DNA of 21,027 bases, taken from NCBI GenBank assembly GCA_902472795.1, contig CABROZ010000031.1:1-21027 (forward strand). Reading direction: 5' to 3'. A program made the translations under genes and the position numbers. The notes below the pieces were generated by a model. That model searched no databases. It was given only the letters and a program-made list of their open reading frames with translations, and was not told where the DNA came from. This DNA comes from an uncultured Bacteroides sp. (lineage in GTDB: Bacteria > Bacteroidota > Bacteroidia > Bacteroidales > Bacteroidaceae). Positions 8,183-15,082 of the stretch are shown piece by piece. How positions within the stretch are numbered: the stretch's first letter is position 1; each line of letters opens with the position of its first letter.

Positions 8183-8260
8183 TTCATCACAGAGGACACA
8201 GAGTAACACAGAGTTTATATTTCTTGCACTGAGTGTGACTCTGTGCCGCTCTGTGGTGAA
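8183..8260. repeat. CACAGAG-type inverted repeat downstream of the M56 gene
   Basis: The left arm at 8183-8203 (ttcatcacagaggacacaga) contains tandem CACAGAG units. The right arm at 8239-8260 contains CTCTGTG twice and ends ggtgaata. The arms pair with few mismatches around a loop of about 35 bp. It lies 24 bp after the stop codon. It is probably a dispersed intergenic repeat that also works as a 3'-end hairpin. Confidence 0.65.
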
Positions 8261-8280
8261 TACCAAAAACACCGCTGTCG

Positions 8281-8312
8281 TTTGCCTTTGCATTTTCCTT
8301 TTTTTATCTTTG
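8281..8312 (+). promoter_or_regulatory. Upstream promoter (P1) of the fic gene
   Basis: TTTG at 8281-8284, a 20-bp spacer, then TATCTTTG at 8305-8312. Both boxes and the spacing match the Bacteroides consensus. The predicted start near 8319 would give a leader of roughly 100 nt before the ATG at 8423. Confidence 0.55.
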
Positions 8313-8347
8313 GATAAGATGTGCAGGCGGTTCGACATAGCCAAATT

Positions 8348-8365
8348 TGAAAACTTTGGTTTTCA
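8348..8365 (+). other. Hairpin between the two fic promoters
   Basis: TGAAAAC-TTTG-GTTTTCA is a perfect 7-bp stem with a 4-nt loop, ending directly before the -33 box of P2. It would be in the leader of a P1 transcript, or could be a protein-binding dyad next to P2. Confidence 0.4.
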
Positions 8366-8397
8366 TTTGTCTCTGCACTCACCTTTTATTACCTTTG
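8366..8397 (+). promoter_or_regulatory. Proximal promoter (P2) of the fic gene
   Basis: TTTG at 8366-8369, a 20-bp spacer, then TACCTTTG at 8390-8397. This is a full match to the Bacteroides -33/-7 pair. Transcription would start near 8404, about 19 nt before the chosen ATG. Confidence 0.7.
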
Positions 8398-8422
8398 TAG
8401 TTATTATATCCGATTCATATAC

Positions 8423-9562
8423 ATGGTGGGCGACGAACAGAAATACAAAATGGAAGGGCTGGATGAGTATATCCGCCAAGGTGAACCACAGCAACGCGAA
8501 CGGAGCGAAGCCTGGAAGGTGGCTATCGGGTTGCAACAGGTTGACAGGCTTCAAACATCGGACTACCTGCTTGATACTGCCAAACAACATATCGAAGGAA
8601 ACATCAGTATCGGTGAAGCCAAGCAATTGATAGATTCCTATTACCAATCGGCATCGGGCAGAAAGCTCATGGAGAATGGACGCACGGAGGAAGCCGACAA
8701 GGTATCGGCACGCATCACCGAACTGCTCGGAGAGAAGACATTCTCATTCACCCCTGCACAACTTATCTCCATACACCGCCGCCTGTTCGACGGCATTTAC
8801 AAACTGTCCGGCCGTATCCGTGACTACAACATCACCAAGGACGAGTGGGTACTCGGTGGCAAGACGGTCTATTACGCCAGTGCAGACACCATCAGCGACA
8901 CGCTGGACTATGACATGAGGCAGGAACGGCAATTCAGTTACGCCAACATGAACATTGACGACGCCATCCGCCATCTTACCCGCTTTTGTGCCAACTTATG
9001 GCAGATTCATCCTTTCTGCGAAGGCAATACACGGACAACCGCCGTATTCATGATAAAATACCTGCGCACACTGGGCTTCAACGTCGTCAACGACGCGTTT
9101 GCAGAAAATTCCTGGTACTTTCGCAACGCGCTGGTACGTGCCAACTATAGCGACCTGACTAAAGGTATTACCGAAACAACCATCTATCTGGAACGGTTCT
9201 TCCGAAGTATGATACTGGGAGAAAAGCACGATCTCAGAAACAGAATCATGCACATAGACTGGAATAAACAAGAAAATGGAAACAACGAAACACTTTTTCA
9301 AAGTGCAAACAGCAATATCCAAAGTGCAAAAGCAGAAACGGCACTGCCTCCAAAGTGCAAAAACTGCACTTTGGAGGAAATTGCCGTACTCCGCATCATC
9401 CAACAGCACCCAGCTGCAACTCAAAAGGAAATAGCTGTCAAGATAGGACGGTCGGAAAGGACAGTCAAGTCCATCACCGTCGCCTTACAGGAAAAGAACA
9501 TCCTGCAACGGGTAAACGGCAGACGCAACGGCTATTGGGTTATCGCAACAGACGCGCTGTGA
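8423..9562 (+). CDS. Fic-family protein with N-terminal antitoxin-like helices and C-terminal winged helix
   Basis: Probable AMP- or nucleotide-transferring enzyme, 379 residues. The Fic core (about 100-260) has the active loop HPFCEGNTRT with catalytic His196. The usual motif is HxFx(D/E)GNGRxxR. Here the second Gly is Thr and the final Arg is Ala207. Residues about 30-75 (AIGLQQVDRLQTS, then EGNISIGEAKQLIDSYY) resemble the VbhA-like antitoxin helices seen fused to Fic proteins. The place expected for the inhibitory Glu appears to be Asp41. Residues about 320-379 form a winged helix (QKEIAVKIGRSERTVKSI). The linker (about 290-318) is encoded by short repeats and a perfect hairpin. The ATG fits the P2 promoter; ATG at 8450 is an alternative. 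No separate antitoxin gene adjoins it. Target unknown. Confidence 0.88.
   Translation: MVGDEQKYKMEGLDEYIRQGEPQQRERSEAWKVAIGLQQVDRLQTSDYLLDTAKQHIEGNISIGEAKQLIDSYYQSASGRKLMENGRTEEADKVSARITELLGEKTFSFTPAQLISIHRRLFDGIYKLSGRIRDYNITKDEWVLGGKTVYYASADTISDTLDYDMRQERQFSYANMNIDDAIRHLTRFCANLWQIHPFCEGNTRTTAVFMIKYLRTLGFNVVNDAFAENSWYFRNALVRANYSDLTKGITETTIYLERFFRSMILGEKHDLRNRIMHIDWNKQENGNNETLFQSANSNIQSAKAETALPPKCKNCTLEEIAVLRIIQQHPAATQKEIAVKIGRSERTVKSITVALQEKNILQRVNGRRNGYWVIATDAL
9291..9377 (+). repeat. CAAAGTGCAAA repeats and 13-bp perfect hairpin inside the fic coding sequence
   Basis: CAAAGTGCAAA occurs three times (9299-9309, 9320-9330, 9351-9361). The first two are in the same frame (QSAN, QSAK); the third is in another frame. 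CACTTT-TTC-AAAGTG makes a small hairpin at 9291-9305. At 9347-9377 a 13-bp arm CCTCCAAAGTGCA faces its exact complement across a 5-nt loop and encodes PPKCKNCTLEE. The block lies between the Fic and winged-helix domains. Confidence 0.75.
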
Positions 9563-9572
9563 TAAATCGTAT

Positions 9573-10673
9573 TTATTTCTTCACCTGCACAATCCGTGTC
9601 GGCTCCATCTCGATGTTGCGCTTATCCACCTGGCGCACTACGGCAGCGGCCAGCTGAAGGAAGGCACGACCGGTAACGGTATCAGAATCGAGAGCTACAG
9701 GTGTACCCTTGTCGCCGCTCTCGCAAATGCTCTGCACGATGGGGATTTGTCCCAGCAGAGGCACGTGCAATTCCTCGGCAAGCTGTTTGCAACCGTCCTT
9801 ACCAAAGATGTAGTACTTGTTCTCCGGCAGTTCGGCAGGGGTAAACCATGCCATGTTCTCTACCAACCCCAGAATAGGTACGTTCACCTTGTCGTTGGTG
9901 TACATGTCCACACCCTTGCGTGCATCGGCCAAAGCCACCTGCTGCGGTGTGCTGACAATGACAGCACCCGTGATGGCAAGCGTCTGGAGCAGGGTCAGAT
10001 GGATGTCGCTTGTGCCCGGAGGAGTGTCGAGGATGAAGTAGTCGAGGTCGCCCCAGTCGGCGTCACCCACCAGTTGCTTCAGGGCGTTGCTGGCCATACC
10101 GCCACGCCACAGGGTAGCCTGTTCGGGATTGACGAAGAAGCCAATAGACAACAACTTCAAACCGTACTTCTCGATGGGGATGATGAGGTCGCGACCATCG
10201 ATACGCTCGGCATACGGACGGGCATCCTCCACCTGAAACATTTTAGGAACGGAGGGACCGAAGATATCGGCATCGAGCAAACCGACCTTGTAACCCAACT
10301 TCACCAAGGCAACAGCCAGGTTGGCGGCAACGGTACTCTTGCCTACCCCACCCTTGCCGCTCGATACGGCGATAACGTTCTTCACACGGGGCAGCATCTT
10401 ACCCGGTTCGGGACGGGCTGCCTGACGGCTTTCGGTAGTAATGGTCACCTCCACGTCGGGCGACACATAGGTATGAATGGCCGTCTCGGCCGACTTCAAT
10501 ATGGATTTCATGAAGGGGTCGGTAGGCTTCTCGAAGATGAGCGAGAAGCTGACCTTCATGCCGTCGATACGCAAATTATCGGCCACCATTTCAGCTTCGA
10601 CAAGGTTCTTGCCGTTGCCCGGATAGCGCACGGTGGCTAATGCGTCGAGAATAAGTTTCGGATAAAGAGTCAT
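9573..10673 (-). CDS. mrp: Mrp/ApbC/NBP35-family ATPase, probable iron-sulfur cluster carrier
   Basis: P-loop ATPase of 366 residues, thought in this family to carry and deliver Fe-S clusters in the cytoplasm. An N-terminal MIP18/DUF59-like domain occupies about 1-80. The deviant Walker A GKGGVGKST is at 106-114, with the signature Lys107 and Lys112. LLDADIFGPS is at 132-141 and the Walker B-like FILDTPPGTSD at 213-223. The position where many Mrp proteins have VENM-F-CPxC reads VENMAWFTPAELPENKYYIF (271-290), so the cluster-binding CxxC is missing; the only cysteines I find are Cys295 and Cys317. It is the last gene of the minus-strand series. Its stop is 10 bp from the stop of the convergent fic gene. 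Confidence 0.92.
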   Translation of the reverse strand: MTLYPKLILDALATVRYPGNGKNLVEAEMVADNLRIDGMKVSFSLIFEKPTDPFMKSILKSAETAIHTYVSPDVEVTITTESRQAARPEPGKMLPRVKNVIAVSSGKGGVGKSTVAANLAVALVKLGYKVGLLDADIFGPSVPKMFQVEDARPYAERIDGRDLIIPIEKYGLKLLSIGFFVNPEQATLWRGGMASNALKQLVGDADWGDLDYFILDTPPGTSDIHLTLLQTLAITGAVIVSTPQQVALADARKGVDMYTNDKVNVPILGLVENMAWFTPAELPENKYYIFGKDGCKQLAEELHVPLLGQIPIVQSICESGDKGTPVALDSDTVTGRAFLQLAAAVVRQVDKRNIEMEPTRIVQVKK

Positions 10674-10705
10674 AATTGTTATTTATAAGGAGTTAAGAAA
10701 TGACA

Positions 10706-10725
10706 GGAAGTTAGGAGAAACTTCC
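10706..10725 (-). terminator. Hairpin between trmB and mrp
   Basis: GGAAGTT and AACTTCC form a perfect 7-bp stem with a 6-nt loop, 9 bp beyond the trmB stop on the minus strand. No strong T-run follows, so it may attenuate or protect the trmB 3' end rather than end transcription before mrp. Confidence 0.35.
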
Positions 10726-10733
10726 AATTCATA

Positions 10734-11492
10734 TTATTTGCTTGTCTGAAGCCCGCTCCGCTTGCTGCGGTTGTAGCTCCGGTATTCATCGAGTTCTATC
10801 TCCACATCGGGCTCGGCGAGCACACCTTCGTGAGGCAGGCGGAAACGGATGTACTTGATGTTCAGCCCTCGGTCCAGCCATTGCTGCTCGTAGTAGGTGC
10901 GGATGCTGAGTATCTCGTCGGCCAGCCCTGAATGATACAGGTCTTCGGTCATCACTTCGACAGGCAGGTGGTTGTTCTCCACCATGTACTTGGTGTAGGT
11001 GAACATGAAGTTGCTGTCCGTCTTCAGATGCACCAACCCACCGTCCACCAGGAAGCGACGGTAACGCTCCATGAAGTAGGTGGAAGTAAGCCGCTTCGTA
11101 GCCTTCTTCATCTGTGGGTCGGAGAAGGTAAGCCAGATTTCGCTGACCTCGCCCGGCGCAAAGAAGCGGTCGATGATTTCGATGTTGGTACGCAGAAAGG
11201 CGACGTTCGTCATGCCGGCCTGCAGCGATTCGGTAGCCCCTGTCCACATACGGGCTCCCTTGATATCGACACCGATGAAGTTCTTCTCGGGGAAGAGACG
11301 ACCTAAGCCGACCGTATATTCGCCCCGGCCACAACCCAGTTCGAGCACAATGGGACGGTCGTTCTTGAAAAACGTTTCGCCCCAATGGCCTTTCATGTCG
11401 AAAGGCACGTCATCGACTACCGAATAAGGGTATTCAAACACGTGCGGGTACTCCCGCATATCTGCAAATTTCGCTAATTTTCCTTTTCCCAT
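10734..11492 (-). CDS. trmB: tRNA (guanine-N7-)-methyltransferase
   Basis: SAM-dependent enzyme of 252 residues that makes m7G (position 46) in tRNA. The SAM-binding motif LELGCGRGEYTVGLG is at about 50-64 and NFIGVDIKGARMW follows at 71-83. The family signature after the fourth strand reads LTFSDPQMKKATKRL (121-135), where proteobacterial TrmB has FPDPWxKxRHxKRR; the Asp (125) is kept and the flanking residues are changed. GGLVHLKTDS (156-165) matches the family's later SAM-side motif. It lies 3 bp after the MBL-hydrolase stop, so it is almost surely co-transcribed with it and ilvE. The TrmB assignment is strong despite the altered signature. Confidence 0.93.
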   Translation of the reverse strand: MGKGKLAKFADMREYPHVFEYPYSVVDDVPFDMKGHWGETFFKNDRPIVLELGCGRGEYTVGLGRLFPEKNFIGVDIKGARMWTGATESLQAGMTNVAFLRTNIEIIDRFFAPGEVSEIWLTFSDPQMKKATKRLTSTYFMERYRRFLVDGGLVHLKTDSNFMFTYTKYMVENNHLPVEVMTEDLYHSGLADEILSIRTYYEQQWLDRGLNIKYIRFRLPHEGVLAEPDVEIELDEYRSYNRSKRSGLQTSK

Positions 11493-11495
11493 AAT

Positions 11496-12317
11496 TTAGA
11501 AAGTCTCCACCCAACCGGTATAAGCATAAAACAACCGGTCGGCGAAGGATTGGTGAAACAATGCATATTGATCGATGCCCGTACAATGACACAAGCCTAA
11601 CCGTTGCGGCAAGTGGTCCGAAAGGTATCGGGCTATGACGTCGTATTTCCCGGCTCCTGCCGTACGGATATGAAAACCGCCCAACACCAACTTCAACACT
11701 TCCGCCGGAAATGCCTCGCGCACCGTACGGAGGATATTGGTGATGCCCCGATGCGAGCAGGCACTCAACACAGCCAGGTCGAGGTCGCGCTTCAGCACCA
11801 GCGCCAGTTCGTCGTCGAAGCGGTCGGGACGTTTCTGTCCGTCGGTCAATGTATAGAAATGTTCGAAATGCGTGTCGGCCTCATCGGCTACAGGCAATTG
11901 AGGGAAGACAAAAACACCCGGCAGAATCTCTTCGGTCTGCCCGACAAAACGGAAGCGGGCGAGATCAAGCTCATCGGGGTGCATCAGGCCGTTTTCGCGA
12001 TCGTCCTTGTATTTGGGACGGAGAGCCTCACGCTTGCATACCACCGTAGCGCGATCGTTCAACCGCAGGAAGTGATGCAGACCGCCCGTGTGGTCACGAT
12101 GTCCGTGAGACAGGACAAGGCAATCCACTTCGCGCAGGTCGATGCCTAGCTGGCAGGCATTGCGGATGAAGAGGTCGGACGCACCGGTGTCGAATAGCAC
12201 CTTATGCCCTGCCACATCAACAAGCAGGGAAAGCCCATGCTCTCCCTGCAAGCCCTTGCCATAGACCGCATTCTCGACAAGGGTAGTTATCTTTATGTCT
12301 CTGTTCACGCCGATCAT
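11496..12317 (-). CDS. MBL-fold metal-dependent hydrolase of the COG1237 type
   Basis: Metallo-beta-lactamase-fold hydrolase of 273 residues with unknown substrate. The metal motif LSHGHRDHTGG gives His71, His73, Asp75 and His76. Later ligands are probably in SACSHRGITN, LGGFHI and GLCHCTGIDQ. This set and the N-terminal ITTLVENAVYGKGLQGEHGLS match the group often labelled dihydropterin-methyl-ribofuranosylaminobenzene-phosphate synthase after an archaeal enzyme; that label should not be taken as its function in a bacterium. I chose the ATG at 12317 because it overlaps the ilvE stop as ATGA, giving translational coupling. A longer in-frame start at 12335 would run inside ilvE. Confidence 0.85.
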   Translation of the reverse strand: MIGVNRDIKITTLVENAVYGKGLQGEHGLSLLVDVAGHKVLFDTGASDLFIRNACQLGIDLREVDCLVLSHGHRDHTGGLHHFLRLNDRATVVCKREALRPKYKDDRENGLMHPDELDLARFRFVGQTEEILPGVFVFPQLPVADEADTHFEHFYTLTDGQKRPDRFDDELALVLKRDLDLAVLSACSHRGITNILRTVREAFPAEVLKLVLGGFHIRTAGAGKYDVIARYLSDHLPQRLGLCHCTGIDQYALFHQSFADRLFYAYTGWVETF

Positions 12318-13333
12318 TCCACAACGGTTACCCATCCGTGCACGTCGGGTTCGTCGCCGTACTGGATGGCACGCAACTTGTGATAAAGTTTGGAGCAGAC
12401 CTCACCCGGCTTGCCGTCTTTCGAGATGACGTACGAACGGTTGTTCTCGGGATCGTCGATGCGCTGGATGGGGCTGATAACAGCTGCCGTAACGCAGGCA
12501 CCGGCTTCCTCGAATGTAGCCAGTTCTTCTTCGGGGATGGGACGACGTTCTACCTTCAAACCCATATCTTCGGCCAACTGCATCAAGCTCTTGTTGGTGA
12601 TGGACGGAAGAATGGATGTGGACAACGGCGTAATGTACGTATTGTTCTTGATGCCGAAGAAGTTGGCGGCACCACACTCGTCCATGTATTTCTTTTCACG
12701 AGCATCGAGGTAGAACTCTGCCGAATAGCCGGCGTCGTGAGCTTCCTTGCTGGCACGCAGGCTGGCCGCATAGTTACCGCCCACCTTGAACGTACCGGTA
12801 CCAAGCGGAGCCGCACGGTCGTACTTGCGGGTGATGACGTAAGGAGTAGTGGCAAATCCGCCCTTGAAGTACGGACCTACAGGCGTAACGAATATCAGGA
12901 AGAGATACTCATTGGAGGGTCTCACACCAACCTGAGCACCCGTACCTACCAACAACGGACGGATGTAGAGTGATGCACCACTCTCGTAAGGCGGGATGAA
13001 GCGTTCGTTCAGCTTCACTACCTTCAGCACAGCCTCGCGGAAACGTTCAGTCGGAAGTTCTGGCATCAGGATGCCACGGCAGGTGGATTGCAGACGGGCA
13101 GCGTTCTCCTCCAGACGGAAGATACGCACCTTGCCGTCCTTACCCTTGAAAGCCTTCAAACCTTCGAAAGCTTCCTGTCCGTAGTGCAGACAGGTAGCCG
13201 CCATGTGCATGGGGATGGTTTCCTCGCTGCATACCTCCAGCTCGCCCCACTGACCGTTACGATGATAAATTCTCACGTTGTAGTCTGTCTTCATGTATCC
13301 GAAGGACAGATTTGACCAATCAATTTCTTTCAT
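12314..13333 (-). CDS. ilvE: Branched-chain amino acid aminotransferase
   Basis: PLP-dependent fold-type IV transaminase of 339 residues that moves the amino group between glutamate and the keto acids of Leu, Ile and Val. The catalytic lysine is Lys183 in GTFKVGGNYAASL. The segment YGQEAFEGLKAFKGKDGKVRIFR (51-73) and SLYIRPLLVGTGAQVGVRP are typical of the longer bacterial/eukaryotic branch. MDECGAANFFGI and SILPSITNKSLMQLA are further family signatures. Its -7 box lies in the gap before xseB. Its stop overlaps the MBL-hydrolase start. It heads a four-gene unit with the hydrolase, trmB and mrp, none of which has an obvious metabolic link to branched-chain amino acids. Confidence 0.95.
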   Translation of the reverse strand: MKEIDWSNLSFGYMKTDYNVRIYHRNGQWGELEVCSEETIPMHMAATCLHYGQEAFEGLKAFKGKDGKVRIFRLEENAARLQSTCRGILMPELPTERFREAVLKVVKLNERFIPPYESGASLYIRPLLVGTGAQVGVRPSNEYLFLIFVTPVGPYFKGGFATTPYVITRKYDRAAPLGTGTFKVGGNYAASLRASKEAHDAGYSAEFYLDAREKKYMDECGAANFFGIKNNTYITPLSTSILPSITNKSLMQLAEDMGLKVERRPIPEEELATFEEAGACVTAAVISPIQRIDDPENNRSYVISKDGKPGEVCSKLYHKLRAIQYGDEPDVHGWVTVVE

Positions 13334-13373
13334 ATCTTTAAAGTTTTGAATATGCCTATTTTGCTAATTGCAA

Positions 13374-13381
13374 CAAAAGTA
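13374..13381 (-). promoter_or_regulatory. -7 box of ilvE
   Basis: On the minus strand the sequence reads TACTTTTG, a match to TAnnTTTG, about 40 bp before the ilvE ATG at 13333. The expected -33 region falls inside the end of xseB and has no clear TTTG. It suggests ilvE and the genes after it can be transcribed separately from xseAB. Confidence 0.5.
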
Positions 13382-13385
13382 GTCT

Positions 13386-13601
13386 TTATTCTTCACTTTC
13401 TTGCTTTTCAGCCAGTATTTTTTCGATTTCCTGGTCAGCTTTTGTCAGTTTGCTCTCGCAGAAAGCGATGATTTCATTAGCTTCCTTTATTTTCTCGGCC
13501 AGTTCATCAATCTCTAATTCGTTGTTGTCAATCTGGTTGACTATCTTCTCCAGGCGGTTCATGGCCTGGCTATAGGTTTCTTTTTTCTTGGTTGACGGCA
13601 T
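13386..13601 (-). CDS. xseB: Exodeoxyribonuclease VII small subunit
   Basis: A 71-residue, highly charged, two-helix protein. TYSQAMNRLEKIVNQIDNNE (9-28) and the following LEIDELAEKIKEANEIIAFCESKL match XseB closely, and the length is usual for the family. Several small subunits coat the large subunit XseA to form exonuclease VII, which degrades single-stranded DNA from both ends in the cytoplasm. It follows xseA on the same strand, separated by 155 bp of repeat-like sequence. This is an unusually wide gap for two subunits of one enzyme. Confidence 0.93.
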   Translation of the reverse strand: MPSTKKKETYSQAMNRLEKIVNQIDNNELEIDELAEKIKEANEIIAFCESKLTKADQEIEKILAEKQESEE

Positions 13602-13619
13602 ATGATTCAGTTTATATGA

Positions 13620-13761
13620 GTTAAGCAGTTAAGGGATTCAGGAGTGAAGCCGATAGTGCTGTAATGGAGAGTTGAGAATGGATAGTGAATAATGAATACA
13701 CGCAACTTCATTCTCCATTCTCCATTCAAAATTATCCATTGTCCATTCTCCATTCTTCATT
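13620..13761. repeat. Degenerate inverted short-repeat block between xseA and xseB
   Basis: Units such as gagaatggatagtgaataat (left, about 13661-13697) face cattctccattctccatt-type units (right, about 13707-13761) in opposite orientation. The right side runs over the xseA stop codon. Just left are gagttaagcagttaaggga units of a related low-complexity kind. The block is noncoding except for the last xseA codons and could form an imperfect hairpin at the 3' end of xseA mRNA. Confidence 0.6.
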
Positions 13762-15004
13762 CAGCAGATTCTTCATCGACGACCGACTTCACTTCCCCCC
13801 GATAGAGCCGGGTTACGAGCCTGTCGCCCGGGCTTAGCAAAGCGGCGTTTTTGACGACTTTGCCATCCTTCAGCGTGATGCTGTAGCCACGTGCCAGCAA
13901 CTTGTCGGGCGAGGCATCGGCAAGGCGTTGCTTCAACAGTTCCAGCTTGTGGCGGTGGCGGGCAAGCACAGCCTCCACCGAACGATGCAAGTCCTTACGG
14001 GCGGTGAGCAATTCCAGCTTGGCAGACGACACCCGGCGGACGGATGCCGCAGGGATGCGGTTGCGGCACTGTTGCAGGCGGTTGCGTTCCCACTTCAGAC
14101 GGGCAGTGACTCCTTCGTACAGGCGGACAGCGAGGTCGTTCAGACGGTCGGCTGCTTCGTCCATGCGGGCAATGAGGTATTCGGCGGCGGCAGTAGGCGT
14201 CTTCACACGGACGTGTGCCACGGAGTCGAGCACCGTATCGTCGCGCTCGTGGCCTATGCCGGTGATGATGGGCAGCGGGAACTGGGCACAGGCAGCAGCC
14301 AGCAGGTAGGTATCGAAGCAGGAAAGGTCGGACGTGGCTCCTCCACCACGGATGATGACTACCACGTCGAAGTCGTCGGCGCGGCTGTTGATGCTGTCGA
14401 GCGCGGCAAGCATCGATTCCTCCACACGGTCGCCCTGCATGGCAGCGGCGAAGAGTTCGGTATGGAAGTAATATCCGCGCGGATTGTTCGTCAGCTGATG
14501 ACAGAAGTCACCGTAGCCGGCAGCCGTAGCCGAGGAGACGACGGCTACGCGTCGGGGCAGCTCGGGCATGGGCAGTTCCTTGTTCAGCGTCAGCACGCCT
14601 TCTTCCTCCAGCTGCTTCAGTATCTCGCGACGGCGGCGAGCCATGTCGCCCAGCGTATAAGTGGGGTCGATGTCGTGCACGGTCAGACTGAAGCCGTAGA
14701 GTTCGTGGAAGCCGACAGAGACCTGCACCAGCACCTTGATGCCTGCCGTGAAAGCCTGTCCCGTACTCTCTTCGAAGTAGGGACGGAGCAGGCGGAAGAC
14801 GTTGTTCCAGATGACGCCACGTGCCTTGGCCACGAGGTTGTTGCTACGCGGGTCCTTCTGCACGAACTCCACGTAGCAATGGCCTGTGGCGGGATGTACG
14901 CGCACTTCACTCAGTTCGGCCTGCACCCAATATTCATCGGGCAGGCACTGCTCAAGGCTGCGTCGCACCAAGGCATTGAGGTCGTATAAGGATAATGCAT
15001 CCAT
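13757..15004 (-). CDS. xseA: Exodeoxyribonuclease VII large subunit
   Basis: Catalytic subunit of exonuclease VII, 415 residues. The N-terminal OB fold (about 1-100) starts DALSLYDLNALVRRSLEQCL and includes YWVQAELSEVRVHPATGHCYVEF. The catalytic domain follows with RRVAVVSSATAAGYGDF, FDVVVIIRGGGATSDLSCFD and ITGIGHERDDTVLD, all standard XseA signatures. The C-terminal half is a long coiled coil that binds XseB, ending in LLARGYSITLKDGKVV. I chose the ATG at 15004 (MDALSLYDL). The reading frame stays open to a TTG 30 bp further upstream, which is less likely. It lies 78 bp after the S8 protease gene. Confidence 0.95.
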   Translation of the reverse strand: MDALSLYDLNALVRRSLEQCLPDEYWVQAELSEVRVHPATGHCYVEFVQKDPRSNNLVAKARGVIWNNVFRLLRPYFEESTGQAFTAGIKVLVQVSVGFHELYGFSLTVHDIDPTYTLGDMARRRREILKQLEEEGVLTLNKELPMPELPRRVAVVSSATAAGYGDFCHQLTNNPRGYYFHTELFAAAMQGDRVEESMLAALDSINSRADDFDVVVIIRGGGATSDLSCFDTYLLAAACAQFPLPIITGIGHERDDTVLDSVAHVRVKTPTAAAEYLIARMDEAADRLNDLAVRLYEGVTARLKWERNRLQQCRNRIPAASVRRVSSAKLELLTARKDLHRSVEAVLARHRHKLELLKQRLADASPDKLLARGYSITLKDGKVVKNAALLSPGDRLVTRLYRGEVKSVVDEESAE

Positions 15005-15082
15005 CTTTGCGGATTCTGATTTTAAGTGAGACAAACAAATCGGTTCAAGTCAGGGGAACTTCCGGCAGACGGGTTGGCAGAA

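Noticed and set aside
13727..13734. A TAATTTTG -7-like box on the minus strand upstream of xseB
   Set aside because: It lies inside the AT-rich repeat block with no -33 box, so a chance match is likely.
15040..15065. A T-arm-like GGTTCAAGTC suggesting a tRNA
   Set aside because: No acceptor stem, anticodon arm or CCA context could be built around it.
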